From assembly GCF_964340395.1 (NCBI RefSeq), contig NC_135554.1, forward strand, positions 5,554,975 to 5,618,974: DNA of 64,000 nucleotides, in the 5' to 3' direction. Both the position numbers and the translations under genes were made by a program. Below are positions 34,004-44,368 of this stretch, piece by piece (the first letter of the stretch is position 1; every line of letters begins with the position of its first letter). Below the pieces are notes generated by a model. It was not told where the DNA came from. It ran no database searches and saw nothing but the letters and a program-made list of their open reading frames with translations. This DNA comes from Glandiceps talaboti (taxonomy: Eukaryota > Hemichordata > Enteropneusta > Spengelidae).

Positions 34004-35625
34004 GATGGCAGCCTACGAGAGTCTGAGTATGCGTACAGGACTGGTACATATATCATGTGATATAAGACTCCCTAAGTTATACTTTATGCAAGGCAATACT
34101 GGGATCATTACTATGGAAACTACTATGGAAACTACACTGAACTAGGGAACCCAAAAACTATCTTGCAAATTAAGATTCAAAGTTCATGATAAGATCTAGA
34201 AGTGTAAATTGTTTCACTTTGTTGTGTTATTTTTAACTTAATCAATATTGGACTCAATCGAATGGTATGAGTAGTTGACCAATAAATCCATGTCAGTGCT
34301 ATTCAAACAGTGAAGTACATGTTTCATATACATACATGTACCACTGTTCCTACAAAATAACTTTGAAACAAGACTAATTACACTGATACAAGTCTTCACT
34401 GTAAAATGTTGATATTTTTATACAAGATGTAGATTTGCATTTATTTTACAGTTAGTCTATATAGATAAATTGATATTAATATTATGACGTCAGAGAACAT
34501 TACACTCAGAATAAAATATTTCAGGAAGAGTAGTATTTTAAGTATAATAAATATTTATTTTATTTTTTCAACTGATCACTGAGTGTACATGTATAGTAAC
34601 TGCATTGTTATGTACACAATCATAAAGTCTTAGTACCAGACATCATGTGACGTTACAGTTGAATAGCTGTGACCCCGATTTGACCTCTTATTGTATACAT
34701 ACCAGGTCAAACCAAGACTACATGTAGAGAGATCATTAGTTCTAAGTTATAAGTGGTGGGGGGGGGGGGGGGTATAGGCTGATGGAAAGATCATTAGTTT
34801 AAGAGTTTGGTTACTAAGAGGCTAGATTCTGGAGATGATTTTATTATTGAACTGTAGTTAACAATTTTTCACTTCAAGTTAACATATATTACTAAGCACT
34901 CAAAAACTACTATCTGTGTTGGTACATAATTGGTAAAATTGAATTAGTGACGTACTTGTATTCTGGTTTTCTGAAATTGTTTTATGCCATTCAGTGTTCA
35001 AATTAAATATATTTCTTACAAAATGACAATTGTTGTTTGACCAATGACAAAGTCACACACAGCGTATAATTTACATATTCTGTATTTGAAATCAAGGTCA
35101 TACAAAGAGAGTACTAAGTGCATGGTTATATATATTCACCTTCTGTAAGGTTGCAAAGATATAAATCTGTCAAAACATGGAGTTGAATGTGTTTAAATAA
35201 CATTCTATGAATATATTCCCATTCCTAAGGGAATCATGGTAAAAAAAAATCTAAAAAGTAATAGTTGTAATAAAACAATATTTACATATGTTGATATTCA
35301 TAATTTATATAAAAACAAACAAATATAAACATCACATAATTGTTTTAAAAATGTCCTGATTTAATAAAATAGATGAGGTAAACTACAAATCACAATTTCA
35401 TATATATCAGATGTCACACAGGGGATATAACTTTTTGTACAAAACTTGTTTTCTTTTTTATAACTTTAAAGGTGATTCAAAATGTTCCATGCCACAAATA
35501 TGAAAACGGAATATGCAAAGCTATTAAAATGTATGGTGAGAAAAACAGAATTAAAAACTGTCTGTAAAACGCTGCCTGAGCAGACCTGAATATACAGCAA
35601 TATGCCTATTGTTCTTACTGTTAAC
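34004..35625. other. 5' flank of TRIM copy B (duplicated unit)
   Basis: No gene. Collinear with 24087-25903 with small indels. The G-run at about 34758 is longer than in unit A. Confidence 0.7.
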
Positions 35626-35950
35626 ATCATAGTCTCAATTATGATGTCATAGAGTCTCTATTATGATGTCATAGAGTCTCTATTATGATGTCATAGCATC
35701 TATTATGATGTCATAGTATGATGTCATTTATAGCGTCTCAATTATGATGTCATAGAGTCTAAATTATGATGTCATAGCATCTATTATGATGTCATAGCAT
35801 CTATTATGTCATAGAGTCTCTATTATGTCATAGAGTCTCTATTATGATGTCATAGAGTCTCAATTATGATGTCATAGAGTCTCAATTATGATGTCATAGA
35901 GTCTCTATTATGATGTCACAGAGTCTCAATTATGATATCATAGAGTCTTA
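35626..35950. repeat. About 22-bp repeat rich in ATGATGTCAT, unit B
   Basis: The counterpart of the 25905 array, with a different copy number and order of variants, including shortened units (TATTATGTCATAGAGTC). TRIM copy C lacks it because its collinear flank ends at 43880. Confidence 0.85.
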
Positions 35951-37164
35951 TACATACAAATATTAAGTAAACTTGTATATTATTATTGTTATTTCAGAAA
36001 AATTGAATTAGACTTTATAGATAGAATTCATAATTTGAGATGTATAGCTATATTTTGAGATTATAGTTTTTTACTTCATTTAGCTAGTATTAAAATATTG
36101 TTAGTTCAGTGTCATTTACTATTAAACCAGAGTGACTATAGAGTTTTAATTAGACAGCACAGTGTTTTTGAAAACATCCCACACAGACATTTTTGGCCTT
36201 ACTACCGGTAGTACTGATGAAGACTGTCTTATTTGTACTTTTAGTCATTCAATGTTTGTTTTCCTGAGATTTACTATTAGTTGCATGTATTTTTGAAGTT
36301 AGATCACAAAATTTGACATTGTAGTTCACTTCACAGTAGCTGTGATAAAACTAGATCTAAATATAAATAAGAATTTTTATGAGATCAAAGATCTGACTTT
36401 AAATTAGGAAAACATTCTAATTTCAGACATTTAAAATTTGGCACTTTATTTTGGGATTTGATCCTATCTACTCAGTACCCTGGAATCTGTTCTGTCATGT
36501 TTTACCACAGATAAGTCTGTGGTTTTATAGCCCTGAAATGTATTGGAATGTTTTAGACCAGTATATAATTATACATATTAGGCTAGATACAACCACATGT
36601 ACCTACAAGTACATGTAGATAATATAACATTTAATCACATCTTTCTTAGATCTGTGATAAACTGTTATTTCTGTTGGTACTATATCATATTACAAGTGTT
36701 ACTTCCATTTTTCATCGATGAATTTGTTCCAACTGTGTCCTGTGTTTGTTTATCCTTGGTCTTGTCAGCCTCTGTTGTTGTCTAAACATGAAGAGAAATC
36801 ATAAAGTTCAGCTACAGACATGAAGAGAAATTGTAAACATTAGACCCAGGATTCTGCCAAGAGCAATCAAATTAAGGTAGGGAATTTTTTCATTCTAAAA
36901 TTTCTAGCAAAAGGAAAGAAGTCATTTTACATATTATAACAATATTTTGCATGGCTAAGTTTTTTTGACATATCAATCACATTTTTGTGATGGCTAATTT
37001 TAACTGATAACGACTAGTGTTCATTTCAAACTCAGACATAAACTAGAAGTGTAGCATTTAGCACTTTTTCTTGGCTGTTTATCACACAAACCAATTCCCT
37101 ACTAATCATCCATGCAAAATGTACATAATAATGTCAGTTGTTATATTAGAAGTATTTCACCACG
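35951..37164. other. Duplicated-unit sequence, no gene
   Basis: Collinear with 26267-27460. Nothing further is seen. Confidence 0.55.
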
Positions 37165-37319
37165 CTGTACTCAAAGTGCATTTTTTCCTTAATAATCTTG
37201 GTACAACCTATTATGACACAATGTCCCATCATAGTATACTTCCTCAACTCCCTTGCAGCCTTTGTGTATTTGACTGAAACTTGAATATGCTGCTTCAATC
37301 ATAATGGACCCCCCCCCCA

Positions 37320-37357
<38 letters not shown>

Positions 37358-38200
37358 GAAGATAACACAGTACAACGGTCTGCAGCTAGATTTGTTTGCA
37401 GTGACTATAACCGGTAACCATCATAGCAGTGTGACAACTATGCTTGAAAATCTTGAGTGGTCTACATTACAAAGCTGCTTTATGAACCTATACAAAATCA
37501 GAAAAGGTGAACTGTGTGTCACGGCAGCTAACAAACGGCTTTCAACATAAGAGTACACGACTTCATCCTGCCAGATGTAAAGACCTGGGCTCAAAAACTG
37601 AAATTTCCAAGAATTCATTTTTCACTTAACTAATGTGCATTTTAGTCATTAATGATCCTGGCATGGACCTATAATGACACAATGGCCCATTATACTTCCT
37701 CAACTTCCTTGTAGCAGACCATTTCAGATGCAGCGTTTGCCTGTTTGACTCGAACTTTCTACTCGATATTGTGTTAGAAGAGCCTTTGGCTCAACAATTT
37801 ATAGAGTTTAAATAAAGTCAAACAAACAAACAAACTTGAATATACTGCATCAATCATCATGATGAGACCCCCCCCCCCCCCACCACCAGCACAAACACAC
37901 ACACACACACACACACACAAAAGAAGATAACAGAGTGCAACGGTCCGCAGCTAGATTAGTTTGCGGTGACTTTAATTGGCATAGCAATGTGACAACTATA
38001 TGCTTGAAAATCTTGAGTGGCCTACATCACAGATGGGTAAAAAAGCTGCTAGACTTACAGACTTATACAGAAAAGGTGAACTATGTGTCACTGCAGCTAA
38101 TAAACGTCTTTCACCAACTAAGAGTACATGACTCCATGCAGCCAGATATAACCACCTTGATTCAAAAACTGAAATTTTCTACAACTCATTTTTCACCAAG
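37165..38200 (+). repeat. Internal tandem duplication with two LINE-tail copies
   Basis: A block present once in unit A (about 27460-28300) occurs twice here, about 37165-37640 and 37630-38200. Each copy contains TATGACACAATG(G/T)CCCAT, a C-run/CA tract and a LINE ORF2 piece. The first LINE piece (37365-37620) reads in frame where unit A is shifted (TTMLENLEWSTLQ...CFMNLYKIRKGELCVTAA), which confirms the LINE assignment. Boundaries are approximate. Confidence 0.6.
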
Positions 38201-38350
38201 TAACTGTGGACTGGAACACACTGCCCCCTTCTGTCATACACTGCTCCTTCTGTCATACACTGCCACCCTCCCCCCTTGTGTCATTGAATCACCTTCGACA
38301 TCATTCAAGAGAAGATTTAGAGATCACTTAAATCTCTTCTATTTTCCAGA
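37916..38350 (+). mobile_element. LINE ORF2 C-terminal remnant, unit B
   Basis: Reads VQRSAARLVCGDFNWHSNVT and later SFKRRFRDHLNLFYFPDYYS, then TD and a TAG stop. The stop is the TAG of the first 44-bp satellite unit (ACTGACTAG). This is the clearest view of the satellite arising from the LINE C-terminus. Frameshifts in the middle make it non-functional. Confidence 0.8.
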
Positions 38351-38672
38351 CTACTACAGTACTGACTAGCCTGGAATCTCTGCTATTCTCAAGACTACTA
38401 CAGTACTGACTAGCCTGGAATCTCTGCTATTCTCAAGACTAGCTACTACAGTACTGACTAGCCTGGAATCTCTACTATTCTCATGACTACTACAGTACTG
38501 ACTAGCCTGGAATCTCTTCTATTCTCAAGACTACTACATGTACAGTACTGACTAGCCTGGAATCTCTTCTATTCTCCAGACTACTACAGTACTGACTAGC
38601 CTGGAATCTCTACTATTCTCCAGACTACTACAGTACTGACTAGCCTGGAATCTGTGCTATTCTCAAGACTAC
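38338..38672 (+). repeat. 44-bp minisatellite, array 4
   Basis: About 7-8 copies, two with insertions (AGACTAGCTACTAC, CTACTACATGTACAG). It lies between unit B and the 3' flank of TRIM copy C. Confidence 0.95.
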
Positions 38673-38687
38673 TTTCTAATTAGACTA

Positions 38688-39333
38688 GAAGTTGACATCA
38701 ACTGATAAAGACAACATAAAACTGATCTTCCAATCTGTAATGGTTGTACATCTGATGGGAAGAAACCATCAGAGATAATTTGAATTCTAGAATTTTTTAA
38801 TCTGTCTTCTTTCATCTGACATTGATGTTGATTTGTGTTCATAGTGAGATTAAATGTATCATTTTATATCTTTGCATGCTATCAGTGTCTGTATTTTGTT
38901 TGTAACAAAACATGTTAGGCGAGACTTAAAAACATTGTGTTGTCTAATTGAAACTCTATAGTCACTCTGGTTTGGTAGTAAAATATTTGTATTATGTACT
39001 TGATTAATTGTTGGCACAAATTTTGAGTGCTCAAGAAAACATATCAAACTTTCAATTATTAATTGTATTAAAATTTCTACTTAGGTGTAACAAAAAGAAA
39101 AATTGTGTGGTTCCAATAAAGTGCAATTTTAGAGGGGGGGGGGTTAGGTAGATTTTTTTCTTTTCTTTTCTTTAATATATATATAATTATATATTTTTTA
39201 TCCAGTGTCTAGTTCAGGTAGTTATTTTTTTTCCAAATTATCTCTGATGGTTTCTTCCCATCAGATGTACAACCATTACAGATTGGAAGATCAGTTTTAT
39301 GTTGTCTTTATCAGTTGATGTCAACTTCTACAT
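38688..39333. repeat. Inverted repeat around part of the MITE
   Basis: 38688-38785 (GTTGACATCAACTGATAAAG...TCTGATGGGAAGAAACCATC) is the reverse complement of about 39237-39333. The right arm is the interior of the MITE copy at 39090-39515, so the left arm is an extra inverted fragment of it next to the satellite array. Unit B has only the right arm. Confidence 0.75.
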
Positions 39334-39515
39334 CCATGCACTATTTCTTGCGAGACTTCACAATTTTCACAACTTCTGCATCCACTATTTCTTGCGAGAC
39401 TTCACAATTTTCACTATTTTATTATTTTTCTGGAATACGTAAAAAAAGTTGAGGGTCGGCATCAAAAACTAGGTGGGGTACTGTAACCAGAACCAAACAA
39501 TTTTTTATTATGCTT
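39090..39515. mobile_element. Short DNA element (MITE-like), copy in unit C
   Basis: Collinear with 30575-30970. It includes a small internal duplication, ACTATTTCTTGCGAGACTTC twice (about 39339 and 39386), absent from unit B. Confidence 0.65.
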
Positions 39516-40055
39516 TTACTTGAAGGAATTTATTACAGAAGAACTTTGACATGAAAAAGTTGTTCTTTGTACTTTTGTCAAAGTGCAAAAATATCACTTA
39601 GGATATATGAAGGAACTGTGCCAAAGTCTTGAGTAACAATAAATTTCTTTTCATACTTTTGATAAAATGTAAGTCTTCATCATTCTAATATCATGGTTTT
39701 TAGGTGGCTTTCCTTCATGGTTATCTCCTACATGTATATGTTAATAGGAACCATCACATCACATCACATCACATCACATCACATCACATCAAACTGTCTA
39801 TTGATTTTTTTTTGTACATGTACATTCTGTATGTAGACTTATACAATACACATTGTACATGTATTATGCATATGTTGATAACTCCTATGTAGTTACAATA
39901 CTGCCACTGTTTTTTGTTAAGGTTAGGAAGTAGGTAAAAACTATCATGACTTCCCCATGTATTTCATTTTTAATCCCCACCAAAACTGTGGTATATTCTC
40001 AATCTGATTAAAATATGGTGTAGGAATAAGGCTAGATTGTATAGGTGTATGTTAG
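39516..40055. other. 3' flank of TRIM copy C, no gene
   Basis: Collinear with 30970-31460. Contains an ATCAC pentamer repeat (39753-39792). Confidence 0.6.
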
Positions 40056-40534
40056 GGAGCTGTCATTAATTACGATGGGGGGGGGGGATTTAGGGGGAGG
40101 GGTCACTCAAAGACTGGGGAGTTAAGGGGGGGGTGGGGGGGTGGGGGCTACTCAAAATTTTACATGTCAAAATAGCACCAGAAAAGCATATTAATTCTTT
40201 TAGTCCTTGAAGTTCAAAAATCTCTGGGATGTACGTATGTACGTATGTATGCATTTGTATACATGTGTGTGAATGTGTGTGCATGTGGTGTTTCAATGGA
40301 TCACTCAACCTTAATTTGTATAATGTTTGTAGCACAATTAACAGTTTAATAATGAGTTATGATGACAGTAAAATGGTGGGGGGGGGGTTATGAAAAAAAA
40401 ATTGTGTCAAGGAAGGGGTTACGAAAGAATTTCAAGCCAGGTAGGGGGGTCACGCAAATTTTGTGGATTTTCGAAGCAATTCCTCCGACCCACCCACCCC
40501 CTCCCCCCCTCGGTCGTAAATAATGATGGCTTCC
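40056..40534. mobile_element. Non-autonomous DNA element with TTAG target duplication
   Basis: Ends GGAGCTGTCATTAATTACGA and TCGTAAATAATGATGGCTTCC are imperfect inverted repeats. Both ends carry strong G-runs or C-runs. TTAG flanks both sides (40052-40055 and 40535-40538). At the matching place in unit B (about 31475) the sequence reads TGTTAGTAAC with a single TTAG and no insert. The 479-bp body has no long reading frame. The 4-bp duplication and ends do not let me name a superfamily. Confidence 0.75.
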
Positions 40535-40771
40535 TTAGTAACATGCACATAACAGTACATTTGCTGGAAGGCTCAGTGAAAATAAATCTCTTGTAGACAT
40601 GCAAATATTATCTACCACTTTGCTTAGGGAAGGAGATAAATCTACATGAGTTCCAAAGTATTTATCAGAGTTCTCATCAACGCTTATATGTTACAAGGTA
40701 TAGGAATCTGTACAACTACATGTCACAAGATGGTTCCCAAACCTTAGGTAAACACTGAATTATGCCAGGGC

Positions 40772-43084
40772 TTACAGTACAAATACTTTCAGATAGTGGT
40801 TGTCTCTGTCAACTACAACTAGTTTGGCTGGTACATCATTAGTCAATACTAAACCTTGTGGGTTATTCAGTCTATCTTCATCTCTATCAATACGACAGAT
40901 GAGCCTTCCACTCATGTCAAATTTCTGTACACGGTGTTTGTAATCACTGATATACAGATATCTGTCCTTGTCCATCACTATTCCACATGGACCATACAGC
41001 TGACCATCACTTTCACCTGGAATGCCAAACTTGTACAGGAAGTGCTCATCAGCCCTGAAGACCTGGACACGGCAATTCTCACAGTCAGTTACATACAAGA
41101 TTCCTTGACTGTCAATGTACATGAAGTAGGGTCCTTTGAATTCACCATTCTTATCACCATACTTGCCAAAGGAGTTGATGTAATCTCCATTCTGTCTGTA
41201 TTTTCTAATACAGTGACTACCTTCCTTGACACTGTCATCCTCTAACTCTCCATCCCAGTCAGTGACATAGACAGTACCATCTAGAGGACTCATATAGATA
41301 CCTCTGGGATACTTCAGTTCATTTTGTCCAAAGCATCTGACCACATTACCATCTTCGTCACTTACCACTATTTGATTGTTACCATAATCTGCCATGAAGT
41401 ATTCATCATCAGCTGATATTGCTACATCAATGGGGAGGAAGTTATTCTTAAACTGTGTAAATGTCAACACTTTCTTACATTTCCCATGAATGTCAATAAT
41501 TTGAATTCTGCAATTCAATGTATCAGCTACCACCATGTCACTGTGTCTGTTCAAAGTGACACCATAAGGATTATTGAAATCTCCAGCATTACTTCCTTCT
41601 TTGCCGATAGTTTTCACCAATCCTTTGATGACATGTATCACTAATGGTGATCCTGGTATTGGGTGATCTGCTATCACCATGGTAACTTGATATTCACCAT
41701 CTATTTCACCATGTATCATCACAGTGTGTGTACCATCTTTGTTGTCAGTTACTGGGATGTCTTCTTGTGACCCATCAGGTTTTCTTACTTTCACTTTCAC
41801 TTCTTGGTTCGGTATAACTGTCTTACCTCTACTGTCTTTAGTTGTTATCAGTAACTTGACAGATTCACCTTTCACTAGTCTCTTTGGAATGTTTTCAACT
41901 GTACACAGATGTGGGCAGACATCATATCTCAGAACTCCCATAGTTCCATCAGTAGTGACATCACTAAAAGATTTGAATGTGACCACTTCCTGTTTAATTC
42001 CAAGCTTGGTTTCCATGGCAACTAACTCTTCAATTCGTTGTACAATTGTAGCTTTACTGGACACAAGTTGCGCTGCACTGCCATAGTTGACTAATGCCTC
42101 TACATATCCAGATGTACTGATAATGTTTTCATATTTGAATTCTAAATCAGCAATCTGAGTTTCTAATTGTTTGATTTGTAGATGGCAGTCTGTCTTCAAC
42201 CCCTCTATCAATGTACTCTGCTCTTCTTCAATTCTTCCAATGTGTGACTCCAGTTCTTTGGTACAAATAGCCAGTTCTTTTATACCTGTCTCAATAACCT
42301 TGGTATGTATCATCTTTTGTTGGGTCACTTTACCTTCCTCCACTTCAAACTGATCTTTCACTTTCTTGCATAATTCTACAACTATTGTTTTACTTTCATC
42401 TACGTCCTTAGCTTTCGCTTTCAAATGGTCAACCATTTTTGACAATTCTTTGGAACACTCATCAGCCACGGTTTGTAGATATCTATGGCTGTGGTCTGGA
42501 ATACGGTGATCTACTATAGTACAGTCAGAACAGATTGGTACTTGACAGGTATCACAATAAAATCTGGCCTCATTATGAGGATGAACTTTGCAACGTTCAA
42601 CAGATAAAATGGTGGACTGCATATCATACTTTGTCTTCTCATGTTCTTCCACAGACAGTACTGTATGTGAGCTAGCACGTTTCATTTTCTTGTGAAATAA
42701 ATTGAGACAACCATCACAGAAATACTGCTCACAATCTCTACAAAAATATGTAGCATCAATTTCTTCACAAAACTCACATTTGCGTTGTGTTTTCTTTGCC
42801 TCTTCTGTTCTTTTCTCAACCACCTCCAGTAGTGTGTTCATGAAAAAGTTGTTCTTCAATGCAGCAACTCCACCAGAGGGTATATCCACTTCCTGCTGAC
42901 ATGTAGGACAGTTTAAGATTCCTTTTTTCTTTACAAGTGTCTCCAAACAGTGTAGACAGAATGTATGATGACATGGTAGAAGTTTAGGTAACTTGTATTG
43001 CTCCAAACAAATTGAACAAGACAGACAGTGTTCTCCAATTTTATCCAGAATTTCTTCTGGTGTACCTCCAGAGGCAGCCGCCAT
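40772..43084 (-). CDS. TRIM-NHL E3 ubiquitin-ligase-like protein, copy C
   Basis: An intact intronless frame of 770 codons with the same architecture as copy B. The 14 extra residues lie in the coiled coil (VIETGIKELAICT region, about residues 268-281), equal to two heptads. RING Cys/His ligands are all kept. B-box 1 differs most from copy B (CEFCEEIDATYFCRDCEQYF then CDGC; FTTFHKK replaced by LNLFHKK). NHL-repeat surface residues also differ, while the filamin-type Ig domain is almost unchanged. Divergence concentrated outside the Ig domain could reflect changed partner binding or relaxed constraint. It sits 1.3 kb from the last visible exon of the TIR gene on the same strand, with its own ATG and flank. 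Confidence 0.92.
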   Translation of the reverse strand: MAAASGGTPEEILDKIGEHCLSCSICLEQYKLPKLLPCHHTFCLHCLETLVKKKGILNCPTCQQEVDIPSGGVAALKNNFFMNTLLEVVEKRTEEAKKTQRKCEFCEEIDATYFCRDCEQYFCDGCLNLFHKKMKRASSHTVLSVEEHEKTKYDMQSTILSVERCKVHPHNEARFYCDTCQVPICSDCTIVDHRIPDHSHRYLQTVADECSKELSKMVDHLKAKAKDVDESKTIVVELCKKVKDQFEVEEGKVTQQKMIHTKVIETGIKELAICTKELESHIGRIEEEQSTLIEGLKTDCHLQIKQLETQIADLEFKYENIISTSGYVEALVNYGSAAQLVSSKATIVQRIEELVAMETKLGIKQEVVTFKSFSDVTTDGTMGVLRYDVCPHLCTVENIPKRLVKGESVKLLITTKDSRGKTVIPNQEVKVKVRKPDGSQEDIPVTDNKDGTHTVMIHGEIDGEYQVTMVIADHPIPGSPLVIHVIKGLVKTIGKEGSNAGDFNNPYGVTLNRHSDMVVADTLNCRIQIIDIHGKCKKVLTFTQFKNNFLPIDVAISADDEYFMADYGNNQIVVSDEDGNVVRCFGQNELKYPRGIYMSPLDGTVYVTDWDGELEDDSVKEGSHCIRKYRQNGDYINSFGKYGDKNGEFKGPYFMYIDSQGILYVTDCENCRVQVFRADEHFLYKFGIPGESDGQLYGPCGIVMDKDRYLYISDYKHRVQKFDMSGRLICRIDRDEDRLNNPQGLVLTNDVPAKLVVVDRDNHYLKVFVL

Positions 43085-43880
43085 GACGGCACCCTATTAG
43101 AGTCCGAGTACCTGTACAGGACTGGTACATATATATAATGTGACATAGGACTCCCTAAGTTATGAAAGATGAATAACTAGTGTATACTTTATGCAAGACA
43201 AGACTGGGACATTACTATGGAAATGTAAATATTTATAATTGAGATAGGGAACCCCAAAACAAATGTCTCCTAAATCAATATTCAAAGTTCATAAGGTCTC
43301 TCGTCGTATAAATTCTTTCCCTTTGTTCTGTTACTGTAACTTAAAATAATCAATATTGGACTCAATCCAATGGTATGAGTAGTTGACCAATAAATCCATG
43401 TCAGTGCTATTCAAACAGTGAAGTACGTGTTTCATATACATACATGTATCACTGTTCCTACAAAATAACTTTGAAACGAGACTAATTACACTGATACAAG
43501 ACTTCACTGTAAAATGTTGATATTTTTATAGCACATGTACAATGATTTTATTTTACAAGTGGTCTAAATATCTGGGCTGCAACAAATTATACCAGATGTA
43601 AACTGAATGCTTCCAATTCCTATAAAATAACTAAAATCTTTGAAACAAGACTATTACACTGATGCAATACTTTGCCGTAAACTGTTGATATTTTTATGTA
43701 GATTTGTGTTGATTTTACATTTAGTCTAGATAGATAAATTGATAATATTATGGCGTCAGAGAAAATTATACTCAGAATAAAACATTTCAGGAAGAGTAGT
43801 ATTTTGAGAATAAAAAAAAAATATTTTTTTTTATGTTTGAACTGATCACTGAGTGTACATGTATAGTAACTGCATTGTTA
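43085..43880. other. 5' flank of TRIM copy C, truncated unit
   Basis: Collinear with 24087-24880. Homology stops at 43881, where CTTAGAGATCACTTAAA follows. That short string matches the LINE C-terminal stretch of the other units (about 28397 and 38315), so an internal deletion seems to have joined the flank to the LINE tail and removed the TGATGTCA repeat and satellite. Confidence 0.6.
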
Positions 43881-43889
43881 TGACTTAGA

Positions 43890-44140
43890 GATCACTTAAA
43901 CGAGTATTATTGCTAACTTAACCCTTGACCCCTATTGGCGTGATACTCCTAAGGAAGCGGTGCCAATTACCTCCAGATCCAGATCCATACAACCTGGGTT
44001 GATTGGGGCATAAATAGTGGTTCAAAGTTTACTCCTAGGACCTTTTAACCATTCAGATATTAACAAATGGCAGTGGTGAGGCTCAAACCAACCACTTGCA
44101 GATTTCAACGCCAACCATTTGGCTATCATGACTCCCAGTA
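43890..44140 (-). mobile_element. tRNA-derived SINE, minus strand
   Basis: Read on the minus strand from about 44139. GGGAGTCATGATAGCCAAAT is followed by GGTTGGCG (A-box-like), then GGTTTGAGCCTC (B-box-like) about 30 bp on, and a body with CAACCCAGGTTGTATGGATC. Its sequence differs from the SINE at 27729, so it is a second family. Ends are approximate and no target duplication was fixed. Confidence 0.55.
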
Positions 44141-44185
44141 AACTAGATTTGACCAAGTAATGTCACTACACACATATCTAAGTCA

Positions 44186-44236
44186 CAAAACAAGGAAATG
44201 TAAAATGTGATATACATTTTACATTTCTTTGTTTTG
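44186..44236. repeat. Short hairpin
   Basis: CAAAACAAGGAAATGTAAAA pairs with TTTTACATTTCTTTGTTTTG around GTGATATACA, with one or two mismatches. Confidence 0.75.
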
Positions 44237-44368
44237 TAACATGATCTTATAACTAATTCATACACAAAAGACTGTGTTTACATCATCCCTTGAGTGTAGA
44301 GTTTTATGTCATTGATGATGTCACCAGTATTTCCACATTACGTCAATGTAAACTTTCACATACCTTAC

